A stretch of 64,000 bases of DNA from contig NZ_JAEUGD010000067.1 in assembly GCF_016775155.1 (NCBI RefSeq), positions 519,022-583,021 on the forward strand, in the 5' to 3' direction. Under the pieces are notes generated by a model. The model saw only the letters and a program-made list of their open reading frames with translations. It searched no databases and was not told the origin of the DNA. Origin of the DNA: Fulvivirga marina (lineage in GTDB: Bacteria > Bacteroidota > Bacteroidia > Cytophagales > Cyclobacteriaceae). Of this stretch, positions 36,618 through 45,477 are shown one piece after another (positions within the stretch are counted from its first letter, which is position 1; each line of letters opens with the position of its first letter). The translations under genes were made by a program, and so were the position numbers.

Positions 36618-38026
36618 ACCAGCATCTCTATTTCAAATTTCTCCGGAAACAACTCAATGAAATGAGCAAAGAATAATTGCCTTAACAACAAGATCTTATA
36701 CTCCCTGCTTCCACGGACATCACTAATAGGGGAAGTATCCTCACGAAGCATCTCCACAGCTGACCGCACATGATCCGGTGTCAATGACTTACCCTTTAGA
36801 TAAGAACTAGTTTTTGATAAATAAAGAGGTGTAGGCCCCACGCCTCCTGCTGATGCATGAATTGTCTCAACACACCCATCTGCTGTAAGTGTTATACATA
36901 TCGCAGCGTTCACACTGGCTATATCCAAATACGTACGTTTACTCACTTTTTCAAAGTTGAAGTATGTACTATCATCAGGTAAATTAAACTCTACACCCTC
37001 TACCAATTCATTCGCCTTTAAGGTTATTTCCTTGTATCCCTTATAAAAGTCACGGAGCTTAACCTTTCTTATTTCACCTCCTGTTTCCCTTAAATGAAGT
37101 GTACTATCCAGAGCCAGAAAAAATATAGTAAGATCACCTATGGGAGAGGCATTGACAAAGTTTCCGGCAATAGTCCCCATATTTCTAATCTGTGTTGATG
37201 AAACTAGCTTCAAATGTTTTTGCAATGAAGGAAAAAGGCTATTAAACTCTTTCGATTTCATCAAATCACTAACCGTAACGCCTGCACCCAACAGACATTT
37301 ATTAGTGGTTATCGTAATATTTTTAAGAGCTGGTAAGTCATAAAAACCGTTAACACTTCCTGTAATAAGGTCATCAGGACGCTGCACATATAGATCCGTG
37401 CCACCGCCAACTTTAGGCAATCCCTCTTCATGGCCATTAGTAGGTTGACTTGCCATTTTTATGGCCTCCAGCTTATTAGGAATATCTATGAAGTATTCAG
37501 GGATAAATTGCTCATTAACTAACCAGCTAACAGGATCATTAACATCTTTCTGGGCCAGCCTTTCCACAATCATATCGGTGGCTCTTTCAATAGACTTATA
37601 ACCTGTACACCGACAAATATTACCATCAATAGCACTTATTCCATCTTCATACCTTGGTTCCTTTTCAGACATGCAGTATCCAGACAACGACACTATAAAG
37701 CCTGCCGTACAAAACCCACATTGTGTTCCGCCAGTTTCCACAAAGGCCTGCTGCACTGGGCTGAGCTCCTTCATATTGAGCCCTTCAATGGTAACCACAT
37801 GCTTGCCCTTGACATTGATAAGTGGGGTTATACAAGAGGTCATGGACTTATAACTCACTTTACCTTCCTTTAACTCACCGATTAAAACTGTACAAGCTCC
37901 ACAATCCCCTTCTCTACAACCTATCTTAGTACCCGTCAAATGGTTATCATACCTGATAAAATCCAAAAGTGTCATACCCCCTGGTTTATCAGTCTTTATT
38001 ATGCTGTCGTTTAGAATAAACTCCAT
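36614..38026 (-). CDS. xdhA: Xanthine dehydrogenase, iron-sulfur and FAD subunit
   Basis: 470 residues. The N-terminal [2Fe-2S] ferredoxin domain has Cys37, Cys42, Cys45 (CREGDCGACTV) and Cys65; the second [2Fe-2S] domain has Cys103, Cys106 (CGFC) and Cys138, Cys140 (CRCTGY). The FAD domain follows (GGGTDLYVQR and RNMGTIAGNFVNASPIGDL), then the flavin C-terminal domain. It passes electrons from the molybdenum site to NAD. It is preceded by the guanine deaminase gene at 10 bp. Confidence 0.93.
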   Translation of the reverse strand: MEFILNDSIIKTDKPGGMTLLDFIRYDNHLTGTKIGCREGDCGACTVLIGELKEGKVSYKSMTSCITPLINVKGKHVVTIEGLNMKELSPVQQAFVETGGTQCGFCTAGFIVSLSGYCMSEKEPRYEDGISAIDGNICRCTGYKSIERATDMIVERLAQKDVNDPVSWLVNEQFIPEYFIDIPNKLEAIKMASQPTNGHEEGLPKVGGGTDLYVQRPDDLITGSVNGFYDLPALKNITITTNKCLLGAGVTVSDLMKSKEFNSLFPSLQKHLKLVSSTQIRNMGTIAGNFVNASPIGDLTIFFLALDSTLHLRETGGEIRKVKLRDFYKGYKEITLKANELVEGVEFNLPDDSTYFNFEKVSKRTYLDIASVNAAICITLTADGCVETIHASAGGVGPTPLYLSKTSSYLKGKSLTPDHVRSAVEMLREDTSPISDVRGSREYKILLLRQLFFAHFIELFPEKFEIEMLV

Positions 38027-38035
38027 ACCAGTGTA

Positions 38036-38515
38036 TTAGTATTCTATCTTATCCGAGCTTTCGGCCCACTTCTTAAATGCAATAAGCGCCTCATCTCTTA
38101 GCATCTGCTCTGTAAAAAGTTTTCTTTCTGAGATAGGTCTGTCCAACTCTTCATAAATAAACTGATCATCAAAGTCTATTTCAGCAGCATCTGTTTTAGT
38201 ATTAGCATAATATATTTTATCGGGTCTTGCCCAATAAATAGCCCCCAAGCACATTGGACATGGCTCACAGCTCGTATAAATCTCACACCCATCCAGTTGA
38301 AAAGAGCCAAGAACCTCGCAAGCTTTACGAATGGCTACTACCTCAGCATGCGCTGTCGGGTCGTTTGTTGAAGTCACCTGATTTGTACCTCGTGCTATTA
38401 TCTTACCATCTTTTACAACAACAGCTCCAAATGGACCACCGTTCCCAGACTCCACATTCTCTATAGAGAGCCTGATGGCCTCACGCATCATTTCATTTTT
38501 TCTGTTTTCATCCAT
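38036..38515 (-). CDS. guaD: Guanine deaminase (CDA-fold)
   Basis: Converts guanine to xanthine, feeding the xanthine dehydrogenase encoded next. 159 residues of the B. subtilis GuaD type. The zinc site is TAHAEVVAI (His56, Glu58) and CEPCPMCLGA (Cys86, Cys89). The C-terminal swapped-segment region (DEALIAFKKW) is present. A tRNA adenosine deaminase (TadA) is less likely, because the xdh context and IYWARPDKIYYANTK fit GuaD. First gene of the purine catabolism operon. Confidence 0.88.
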   Translation of the reverse strand: MDENRKNEMMREAIRLSIENVESGNGGPFGAVVVKDGKIIARGTNQVTSTNDPTAHAEVVAIRKACEVLGSFQLDGCEIYTSCEPCPMCLGAIYWARPDKIYYANTKTDAAEIDFDDQFIYEELDRPISERKLFTEQMLRDEALIAFKKWAESSDKIEY

Positions 38516-38718
38516 TATACTAAAATAGGAAATTTATGAAGGTATGAGAAGTATTTAGAAGGTTACTCCAGCTTGAAATACATCAATGCTCAGAGCACAG
38601 TAACATAATGATACTGAGTACTACCTCTATAACAACCTACTTTTCAACCCCTTATAACTTTCTAAAAACAGTAGCAAATGAACAAATACTGACTTGAATG
38701 GCCTCTATAATTACTACT

Positions 38719-39006
38719 TCATATATTATTACTTTGTTCAACCTCTTGCATTAAAGCGCTGCTTACAAATGTAGCGACAAACTCTACCTCTTGATCATAT
38801 ATATAACTTTTCCTAATCCTCGAAAATGTTATAGGGGCTCCACGGTCCTTCATCCATTTGAGGTAGTTGAACACGCTCCGTTTGGAAATGCCCAGTTTTT
38901 GAGCCAATTCTTCAGCATTTCCTGTCGAACCATGGCGTATCTGAGAGTCAAGACGTTCTATTTTTTCAATAAAATTCATAGCAGGTTTTAATAACTCGTT
39001 GTACAT
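38719..39006 (-). CDS. Small HTH DNA-binding protein
   Basis: 95 residues. Residues 28-55 form a helix-turn-helix of the HTH_11/DeoR kind (AEELAQKLGISKRSVFNYLK), followed by a winged segment (MKDRGAPITFSRIRKSYIY). There is no ligand-binding or WYL domain. It lies 203 bp upstream of guaD on the same strand, so it may be a local regulator of the purine operon, but nothing in the sequence proves this. Homologues of this size are widespread in Bacteroidota as uncharacterised proteins. Confidence 0.65.
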   Translation of the reverse strand: MYNELLKPAMNFIEKIERLDSQIRHGSTGNAEELAQKLGISKRSVFNYLKWMKDRGAPITFSRIRKSYIYDQEVEFVATFVSSALMQEVEQSNNI

Positions 39007-39371
39007 CTTGGGGCGTATTTTTTATAGGGTGCAGCGTATGTTATTTTCAGATTTTGTAAGGCCTTTAACCTACTCATCCCGAGTTAACCATAAAGGTTGA
39101 ACTCAATCCAAGTAAGTATGTTACTCTTTGCAAGTGCATAAAAATAGCAAGTCACATGATTTGGCAAACTCGGCAGTATAGGGATAGCTCATATTGAAGC
39201 CGGGAGAATGACTCACTAGGTGGATTACTAATATTTCTGTTAATCATAATTGATTTTACTTACTTTTATGGTGCAAAAAACGTGCGCTACAAGAAAAATA
39301 ATGCAGATATTTTTCTTTGTAAACTTAGATTTTAGTTGACAATAATATCAAACACAAATTAACCTTATATT
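39007..39371. other. 365-bp intergenic region between two small DNA-binding protein genes
   Basis: It separates divergent genes for a small HTH protein and an XRE protein and must hold both promoters. I see one hairpin (39081-39104) and no gene. The right half (39240-39371) is AT-rich. Confidence 0.5.
39081..39104. repeat. 9-bp hairpin with one bulge
   Basis: GAGTTAACC (39081-39089) pairs with GGTT-G-AACTC (39095-39104), leaving a 5-nt loop. It could be an operator for one of the flanking regulators. Confidence 0.35.
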
Positions 39372-39770
39372 GTGAAGTATAAAAATATTATAGGCGAAAA
39401 AATTGCCTTTTATAGAAATGAATTACGACTAAAACGCCCCACCTTTATTGAGAAATTAAACGACTTGCTAGGTAGCAAATATTCGCCGCAAGCATTGTAT
39501 TCCTGGGAAACAGGTAAGGCCATGCCTCCGGCAGATTTGCTCCCTCCTCTTGCAAGTCTCCTTAACATCAGCATTTTACAACTCTTTAGCGATACAGAAG
39601 TACAGGAAACTGATGAACTTCTTGAAAAGATTGATTTGTTATCAGAAGAGGTTGATGAATTAAAAAAGGAAGTAGACCTTTTAAGGAAAGAAAATTATAA
39701 ACTTGAAGGTAAATTAGAAGCTTCAAATTCTATTTTGCAGGATATGATTGAAAACTATAAAAGGAAATAA
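39372..39770 (+). CDS. XRE-family regulator with C-terminal coiled coil
   Basis: 132 residues from GTG 39372. The N-terminal HTH is of the XRE/Cro type (IGEKIAFYRNELRLKRPTF and SPQALYSWETGKAMPPADLL). From about residue 78 to the end the protein is a heptad-rich coiled coil (LLEKIDLLSEEVDELKKEVD and following), which probably mediates dimerisation. No target can be named. It ends 75 bp before the convergent hemH gene. Confidence 0.75.
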   Translation: MKYKNIIGEKIAFYRNELRLKRPTFIEKLNDLLGSKYSPQALYSWETGKAMPPADLLPPLASLLNISILQLFSDTEVQETDELLEKIDLLSEEVDELKKEVDLLRKENYKLEGKLEASNSILQDMIENYKRK

Positions 39771-39845
39771 TAAAAGGACTCATACTTTCTTACGTAGTCA
39801 ACAATGGCAGCCCCAGCCATTACTTTATGGACCAAATTATTTAGG

Positions 39846-40865
39846 TTACCTATTAAGGATCAAATCCTTCAAACAATCTACCCACAGAGGGTGATCGTTC
39901 AGGCTTTCTACTAATTGTACCTTTTCGCCTCCATGCTCCTCAAATATTTCCTGATATTCATCTCCAATCTCTATGATAGTTTCTAAACAGTCTGCTGTGA
40001 AGGCTGGGGAAAAAATCAATATTTTTTTGGCTCCTTCTTTTGCCTTTTGCTCCACAACTTTATCAGAAAACGGCTCAAGCCAATTCTTGTCTAGTCTCGA
40101 CTGGAAGCACACGGTATATCTGCTTTTATCAAGCCCAAGCTTTTCAGTCAAAAGCCGAGTAGTTGCATAACAAGTTGCCTTATAACAATATTGATTCTCT
40201 TCAGTGATGGTACTTTCACAGTCATGCCCTTCACAAACACCGTTATCATAAACCTTGTCAACCTGTCTTACGGGTAATCCATGGTATGAGAATAGGACAT
40301 GGTCATACTCATCCAGATTATATTTACGAGCACGATCCAGTATAGCATCAATAAATAGCGGATGGTCATAGTATTGGCTGATAAACTTAACATCAGGAAT
40401 TACCCACCATCTTTTGATCTCATCCATTACAGCTTCCAGAGCTGACCCCGTTGAGGCCGAGGCATACTGAGGGAACATAGTAACAACTATGATCTTCTGA
40501 TAATTGAGCTTCCTCATTTCTTCCAAAACCGAAGGTATACTGGGGTTTTTATATCTCATAGCCAAGTGAACGGTAAAATCATCCCCCAGCTCTGTGTCGA
40601 GCATACTTTGCACACGTTCGCTGTAATAAAGCAAAGGTGATCCCTGGTCTGTCCAAAGCTCTTTATAAATCTTTGCAGACTTTGGGGCTCTGAAAGGTAC
40701 AATTATCAAATTGACCAGCATTTTCCTTAATAGCCATGGAATATCAATTACACGTGGATCATTCAAAAACTGGGAAAGGTAAGACCTCACATTTCCCACA
40801 GAAGGACTATCAGGGGTGCCAAGGTTAATGAGTAAAACACCGGTTTTTCCTTTAATTGAATTCAT
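39846..40865 (-). CDS. hemH: Ferrochelatase
   Basis: Inserts Fe(II) into protoporphyrin IX, the last step of protohaem synthesis. 339 residues. Key residues: His195 in FSYHGLPVR and Glu295 in ADCLETIIEI, both metal-site residues. Just after the histidine, an insert carries four cysteines at 211, 216, 227 and 232 (CEGHDC, CYKATC), a position where some bacterial ferrochelatases bind a [2Fe-2S] cluster. A TAnnTTTG element lies 22 nt upstream of the ATG. No other haem genes are in the window. Confidence 0.93.
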   Translation of the reverse strand: MNSIKGKTGVLLINLGTPDSPSVGNVRSYLSQFLNDPRVIDIPWLLRKMLVNLIIVPFRAPKSAKIYKELWTDQGSPLLYYSERVQSMLDTELGDDFTVHLAMRYKNPSIPSVLEEMRKLNYQKIIVVTMFPQYASASTGSALEAVMDEIKRWWVIPDVKFISQYYDHPLFIDAILDRARKYNLDEYDHVLFSYHGLPVRQVDKVYDNGVCEGHDCESTITEENQYCYKATCYATTRLLTEKLGLDKSRYTVCFQSRLDKNWLEPFSDKVVEQKAKEGAKKILIFSPAFTADCLETIIEIGDEYQEIFEEHGGEKVQLVESLNDHPLWVDCLKDLILNR

Positions 40866-40887
40866 AAGCTATTGCAAAAAACAAACG

Positions 40888-40895
40888 CAAAAGTA
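40888..40895 (-). promoter_or_regulatory. hemH promoter -7 element TACTTTTG
   Basis: The minus strand reads TACTTTTGC, matching TAnnTTTG, 22 nt before the hemH ATG. No convincing -33 element. Confidence 0.45.
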
Positions 40896-40914
40896 ATGGT
40901 TAAAAGTGACTTGC

Positions 40915-41481
40915 TTATATATTAGCTTGATAAATAACCATTGAGTACACTGCGAATCTGACAAAGCGTATAGATGCGATAATTAAAAACCAATAAAAAT
41001 TATAGCGCGTAGCCCCCATCAACATACACACAGCAGAAAATGGAACGGGAGTGACAGCTGCAACAACAATTAGAAACCCTCCGAACCTGTGTAACATATT
41101 TTGATACCTACTGATATACCTCTGAAATACATTTCTTAACAAGTGCAAGTCTTTAAGTTGAACCCCAATAAAATAACCTAATACACCCGCAGCATATGAA
41201 ATTAGTGCCAGTAAGAACACATTAAGAGAGTAAGCATCAAAAACTCCATGTTTGATAGACCAGATCATGAATAACTCTGGGGGAATAATACCAAAGACCG
41301 CTTCAGAAAAAACAAAAACTGTATAGACTATGAAAGGCCATCTACCAATATATTCCATGAAGAAATCTAAATCGGTATACCGCTGAAGCAACATATAAGC
41401 AACAACAATTACTGTCAGGGCAAACAGACCTTTTGCCAAGTTTTTTAAAAAAAACCAGGACTTATAGTTGAACAGGCTCAT
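40915..41481 (-). CDS. VTT (DedA-like) domain membrane protein
   Basis: 188 residues from ATG 41481; ATG 41526 is an alternative but would overlap the preceding gene by 38 bp. Five or so membrane helices. Characteristic segments: SEAVFGIIPPELFMIW, SYAAGVLGYFIGVQL, FGGFLIVVAAVTPVPFSA and ASIRFVRFAVYS, which match the SNARE-associated (VTT/DedA) fold, whose members include lipid scramblase-like flippases. The exact substrate is unknown. It follows the acetyltransferase-like gene by 7 bp. Confidence 0.7.
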   Translation of the reverse strand: MSLFNYKSWFFLKNLAKGLFALTVIVVAYMLLQRYTDLDFFMEYIGRWPFIVYTVFVFSEAVFGIIPPELFMIWSIKHGVFDAYSLNVFLLALISYAAGVLGYFIGVQLKDLHLLRNVFQRYISRYQNMLHRFGGFLIVVAAVTPVPFSAVCMLMGATRYNFYWFLIIASIRFVRFAVYSMVIYQANI

Positions 41482-41488
41482 ATGAAGT

Positions 41489-42658
41489 TTACTGAATCGG
41501 GCACCTTTTGAAGGGTTTGTTTTCATCAAACAATTTGCGATAAGTTATATGGGTTTTAACGATATCGCCCCCTACTTGTTCAACCACCCGAATCATCTTT
41601 GGATTAAAGTCACCAATCCAGTTCATCTCAAGATCATCATACCTTTGGTAGTCCTTTTGTACCATTTGTGCCGTAGCCATCACCAGTGCTCCTTCAAGTC
41701 CCTTACCCTGATGCTCCGGCACAATACCAAATACAAGCCCAAGCATTTTATTACAGCTTTTAGTCCATTTATGATATAAAAACTTGGCCTTCCCTATCAG
41801 GTCAAGCTTTCCGTTAACATGTTTGAAAATCTGGTTTACTTCTGGAAGGTTAATATAAAATGCCACTGGCTCATCTTTATAATAGCCATACCAGATAATT
41901 TTCTCGTCGATAATAGGCTTCATCTGTTTGATCAGATTTTTAGCCATTAAAGACGACAATTCAGCCACTCCCTTGTGCCTGGCCCATGCTTTATTGTAAA
42001 CTGTTCTGAAGTCTTCAGTATATTTATCAATCTTGCTCAGCTCCATATGCCTGAAGGTGTATCCAGGCTCCTTCATAACCTTCTCGCCCTTCTCCATTAG
42101 CTTGGCTGAAAAAGGAGCTCTTACCTTACGACCAAAAGTGTATTGCTGGAAGTAATCCTGAAAGCCATAGGATTCGAATAGATCTCGGTAATACGGTAGG
42201 TTATAATTACAGCAATAATTAGGGTCAATATCAAAACCATCTACCAGCAGGCCCCACCATTTATCTCGCTCACCAAAGTTGACAGGGCCATCCATAGCCT
42301 CCATACCCTTGCTCTCTAACCAGGTTTTACACTGATCAAAAAGCTTAAATGCAGCTTCTTTATCGTTAATACATTCGAAAAATCCCATACCGCCCGTGGG
42401 TTGATCATTTCCTTTATCTACTGTCTTTTTATTAATAAATGCCGCAACACGGCCTATCGTTTCTCCATTGCCGTTCTCAAGGATCCAGCGGATGCACTCT
42501 CCATGCCTGAAGGTTTTGTTTTTATCCTCGTCAAAAACGCTTTCAATATCTTTATTTAACGGCCTTATCCAATTAGGCTCATTTTTATAAAGTTTTACGG
42601 GAAGCTGAATAAATTTTTTAGCTAGTGGTTTGGAGTTTACCTCAACAATCTTCATCAT
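41489..42658 (-). CDS. GNAT-like acetyltransferase family protein
   Basis: 389 residues. The N-terminal half begins IVEVNSKPLAKKFIQLPVKL and continues RWILENGNGETIGRVAAFIN, the style of a large uncharacterised Bacteroidota family with one or two acyl-CoA N-acyltransferase (GNAT) folds. The C-terminal half has LGLVFGIVPEHQGKGLEGALV, a GNAT acetyl-CoA loop (Q/R-x-x-G-x-G/A). The acceptor is unknown. It lies 17 bp downstream of the histidine kinase gene. Confidence 0.6.
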   Translation of the reverse strand: MMKIVEVNSKPLAKKFIQLPVKLYKNEPNWIRPLNKDIESVFDEDKNKTFRHGECIRWILENGNGETIGRVAAFINKKTVDKGNDQPTGGMGFFECINDKEAAFKLFDQCKTWLESKGMEAMDGPVNFGERDKWWGLLVDGFDIDPNYCCNYNLPYYRDLFESYGFQDYFQQYTFGRKVRAPFSAKLMEKGEKVMKEPGYTFRHMELSKIDKYTEDFRTVYNKAWARHKGVAELSSLMAKNLIKQMKPIIDEKIIWYGYYKDEPVAFYINLPEVNQIFKHVNGKLDLIGKAKFLYHKWTKSCNKMLGLVFGIVPEHQGKGLEGALVMATAQMVQKDYQRYDDLEMNWIGDFNPKMIRVVEQVGGDIVKTHITYRKLFDENKPFKRCPIQ

Positions 42659-42675
42659 TTCGCAATAATAAGAGA

Positions 42676-45321
42676 TTATTTCTCATTTTCGTTCTCTAAC
42701 CACGCTTCTTTACTGTTGGGAACAGTGATATCAAAAAAGGTTCCTACTTGATGCAGGCTCTCTATCTTAATTTTTCCACCAAGTTTTTCAATAGCATTTT
42801 TAACTATATAGAGTCCTATACCCGAACCTTCCGAGTATTCAGTAGCACGATAAAACATTTCAAATACCTTCGGCAACGTATCTTCTTCAATGCCTATTCC
42901 ATTATCTCTAAACCTGATATTTGCCAGATCATCAGTAACCTCTATCTCTATTTCAACATAGGGATCATCTATATCAGGGTTAAGGTACTTGATAGCATTT
43001 GAGATCAAATTCCTGAATATTTCATTGATACGCCACCTATCACTATAGAATAAGTTAGAAGAAATATCTGTTTTAATATTAACCTTTTGAGCATTGGGCA
43101 AGTAACTAAGATCAGTAAAACAACCTTCTATCATGTCATTAAAGTTGATCGGATCTACCGTAATTGCAAGTTTCAGGTTTTTAGAGTGACTTAGCACATC
43201 ATTAATGAAATGATCTAATTGTTTAACGCGATTTTCGATCAGTCCGATATACTGTAGCAGATCGTCGTCATTCTCCTGATGCTGCGCAAGGTTTACAAGT
43301 CCAAGAATAGAAGATAATGGAGCCCTAAGATCATGAGAAACTTTGTAAACAAAGTGATCAAGCTCGTTATTCCTTATCTGCAACTCATTCTCGGCCCTTG
43401 TCCTGGCGGATATATCTACATAAATACCATAGATACCAATGGTTTTATTATCTAAGGTTACCGGCACACCATAAATAATTACCGGTACAAGGCTGCCATT
43501 CTTGTGAGTTCGATGAGACTCCAGCGTTCCTACCTTCCCACTTACTGTAAGCAAGTTAATATCAATAGCCTCCTGCTGAAAGCCTTTGGGCACTAAAATA
43601 TTATTGAGCTGATTTCCTATAATATCTTTAGTTGAATAACCAAACATATCCTTGAAACCCTGGTTCATTTGGATAACACGGTGCTGCTCATCAAGCAATA
43701 CTATACCCAAGGGCGAATTTTCAAATAGCTGAGTAAACAGCTGCTCATTGCGCTGAATCAACAACTGAGAACTTTTCTTTTCGTTAATGTCAAGGTAGGT
43801 TCCTGAGGCTTTTGTAACACGACCTCTTTGATCTCTATGAACAGCTCTTCCTTTATCCAGTATCCATCTATAACTCCCACCTTTGGTCCTAAAACGATAC
43901 TCAGCTTCAAAATATTCCGTATTACCCTTAAGGTGATCTGTTAATTTTTGCTTTACATATGGAAAATCTTCAGGATGAATTAGTTTTCCCCAATCATCAA
44001 ACTGCAGCTCCAATTCTTGGTGGCTGTAACCATATTTAGCAGCCCAGGCCTTATTAAAAATGGTTTTTTTATCTCTTAGATCCCACTCCCAAAGGCCAAG
44101 CTCAGCACCACGAAGAGCTAGTTGCAGACGCTCCTCAGTTAATTTATACCTTTTTTCAACTTCTTTTTTATCTGTAATATCCAGCAAAAGCCCATAACGG
44201 ATAATAGTACCATCCTTCTGCATGGTAGGACTTGATTTACCCTCTATCCATTTCTCTTTTCCTTCGACCAGAATACGGCCTTCCCACTGCCACTCACTAT
44301 TCTTACTACTTGAGCCTCCTGAAGTCCTTAAAAATCCTTCCAGGTCATCCGGATGAATAGTCTTATTTAGCAAGCTCGCATCTTTCATGATCTCCTCGGG
44401 AGAAAAACCGAACATCTCATTACACCCCTGACTTATATATTTAAATCTTGAGAAGCCATCCGCCTGTTGTTCATATTCATATATTACCCCCGGAAGCCCT
44501 AATGTCAACATTTGAAATTTAAGGTGCGTATCTGTCAATATTTCCTCTGCCTGCTTTTGAAATGTAATATCAGAAAGCACCATTACAACCTCTTCTACTT
44601 CACCAAATTCATCCTTTATAGGAAAAACATGCCCCTTAACATACTTACGCTGCCTAAGTCCCAGACGGCGTATGGAGGCTGTATCATAAGGGTTATAAGC
44701 AATTGGTGGTATTTCTGTAGCCTCTCCTAAAAAAGCCTTTCGGATAAAAGCCGTAAGACCAAGTTCCTCAAGCTGTTCGTCTTCAAAAATATTATAATAT
44801 TTAATCACCACATCACTCATACCTTTGGTAGCACCCCAAAGTTGACTATAGGCCTTATTAAAATATGTTGGTGAGCCATCAGGCCTGTAAATAGCTGTTG
44901 CTATAGGTGATTCTGCAATGAGCGGCTTGAACTTACTTGGTCGCTCAGATAATTCTGTCTGTCTCAATATAACCATGCACCCACGATCTTCCAACTCAGA
45001 AAGCCTTATTGGGGAGAAGCTTGGCACCACATAAGTAGAAAATTCTGTGGCAGAAATGGTATAACTCTTTTTAGCGATTGACGATCTGGAGGTCATGGCT
45101 TTTTGTGCGAGCATTTTAAAATACTGATCATCAAAAACAGGTGCAACACTACCCAATTCCTGACCTATGGCTATTTCTTTTCCAATCCCTAACAACTCAT
45201 AACACCTTCTGTTCCAAGACACCAAACGAAAGTTGTTATCTACTATAAAGATCGCCTCGGCATTCTCCTCTATGAAATCATTCAATATGAAGCGACCTGT
45301 ATTTAACTCATTCATAATCAT
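42676..45321 (-). CDS. Soluble multi-PAS sensor histidine kinase
   Basis: 881 residues without membrane segments, so probably cytoplasmic. Five PAS-type domains lie in order: about 12-120 (AIFIVDNNFRLVSWN), 130-260 (ESPIATAIYRPDG, DITFQKQAEE), 270-395 (LGLPGVIYEYEQ, DITDKKEVEK), 400-525 (GAELGLWEWDLRDKK, DINEKKSSQ) and 530-640 (ENSPLGIVLLDEQHR, DISARTRAEN). Then His663 (YKVSHDLRAPLSS) and the ATPase domain (NLISNAIKYLN, DNGIGIE, GSGIGLYIV). No response regulator is adjacent. Its core is close to that of the kinase at 25907-27649. Confidence 0.88.
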   Translation of the reverse strand: MIMNELNTGRFILNDFIEENAEAIFIVDNNFRLVSWNRRCYELLGIGKEIAIGQELGSVAPVFDDQYFKMLAQKAMTSRSSIAKKSYTISATEFSTYVVPSFSPIRLSELEDRGCMVILRQTELSERPSKFKPLIAESPIATAIYRPDGSPTYFNKAYSQLWGATKGMSDVVIKYYNIFEDEQLEELGLTAFIRKAFLGEATEIPPIAYNPYDTASIRRLGLRQRKYVKGHVFPIKDEFGEVEEVVMVLSDITFQKQAEEILTDTHLKFQMLTLGLPGVIYEYEQQADGFSRFKYISQGCNEMFGFSPEEIMKDASLLNKTIHPDDLEGFLRTSGGSSSKNSEWQWEGRILVEGKEKWIEGKSSPTMQKDGTIIRYGLLLDITDKKEVEKRYKLTEERLQLALRGAELGLWEWDLRDKKTIFNKAWAAKYGYSHQELELQFDDWGKLIHPEDFPYVKQKLTDHLKGNTEYFEAEYRFRTKGGSYRWILDKGRAVHRDQRGRVTKASGTYLDINEKKSSQLLIQRNEQLFTQLFENSPLGIVLLDEQHRVIQMNQGFKDMFGYSTKDIIGNQLNNILVPKGFQQEAIDINLLTVSGKVGTLESHRTHKNGSLVPVIIYGVPVTLDNKTIGIYGIYVDISARTRAENELQIRNNELDHFVYKVSHDLRAPLSSILGLVNLAQHQENDDDLLQYIGLIENRVKQLDHFINDVLSHSKNLKLAITVDPINFNDMIEGCFTDLSYLPNAQKVNIKTDISSNLFYSDRWRINEIFRNLISNAIKYLNPDIDDPYVEIEIEVTDDLANIRFRDNGIGIEEDTLPKVFEMFYRATEYSEGSGIGLYIVKNAIEKLGGKIKIESLHQVGTFFDITVPNSKEAWLENENEK

Positions 45322-45477
45322 TTTAAAGACAACTGATCAACTCCGCAAGATAGCTGTTTCTTAAGTAGATTCCTCATGGTTCTAATAAAATTGCACTTTC
45401 AAAGAGAATTTGTTAGCCTGCTGACACCCCCTCGCAGTCATTTTTGTAAATTAAGGTATATAAATAATATCACTGAT

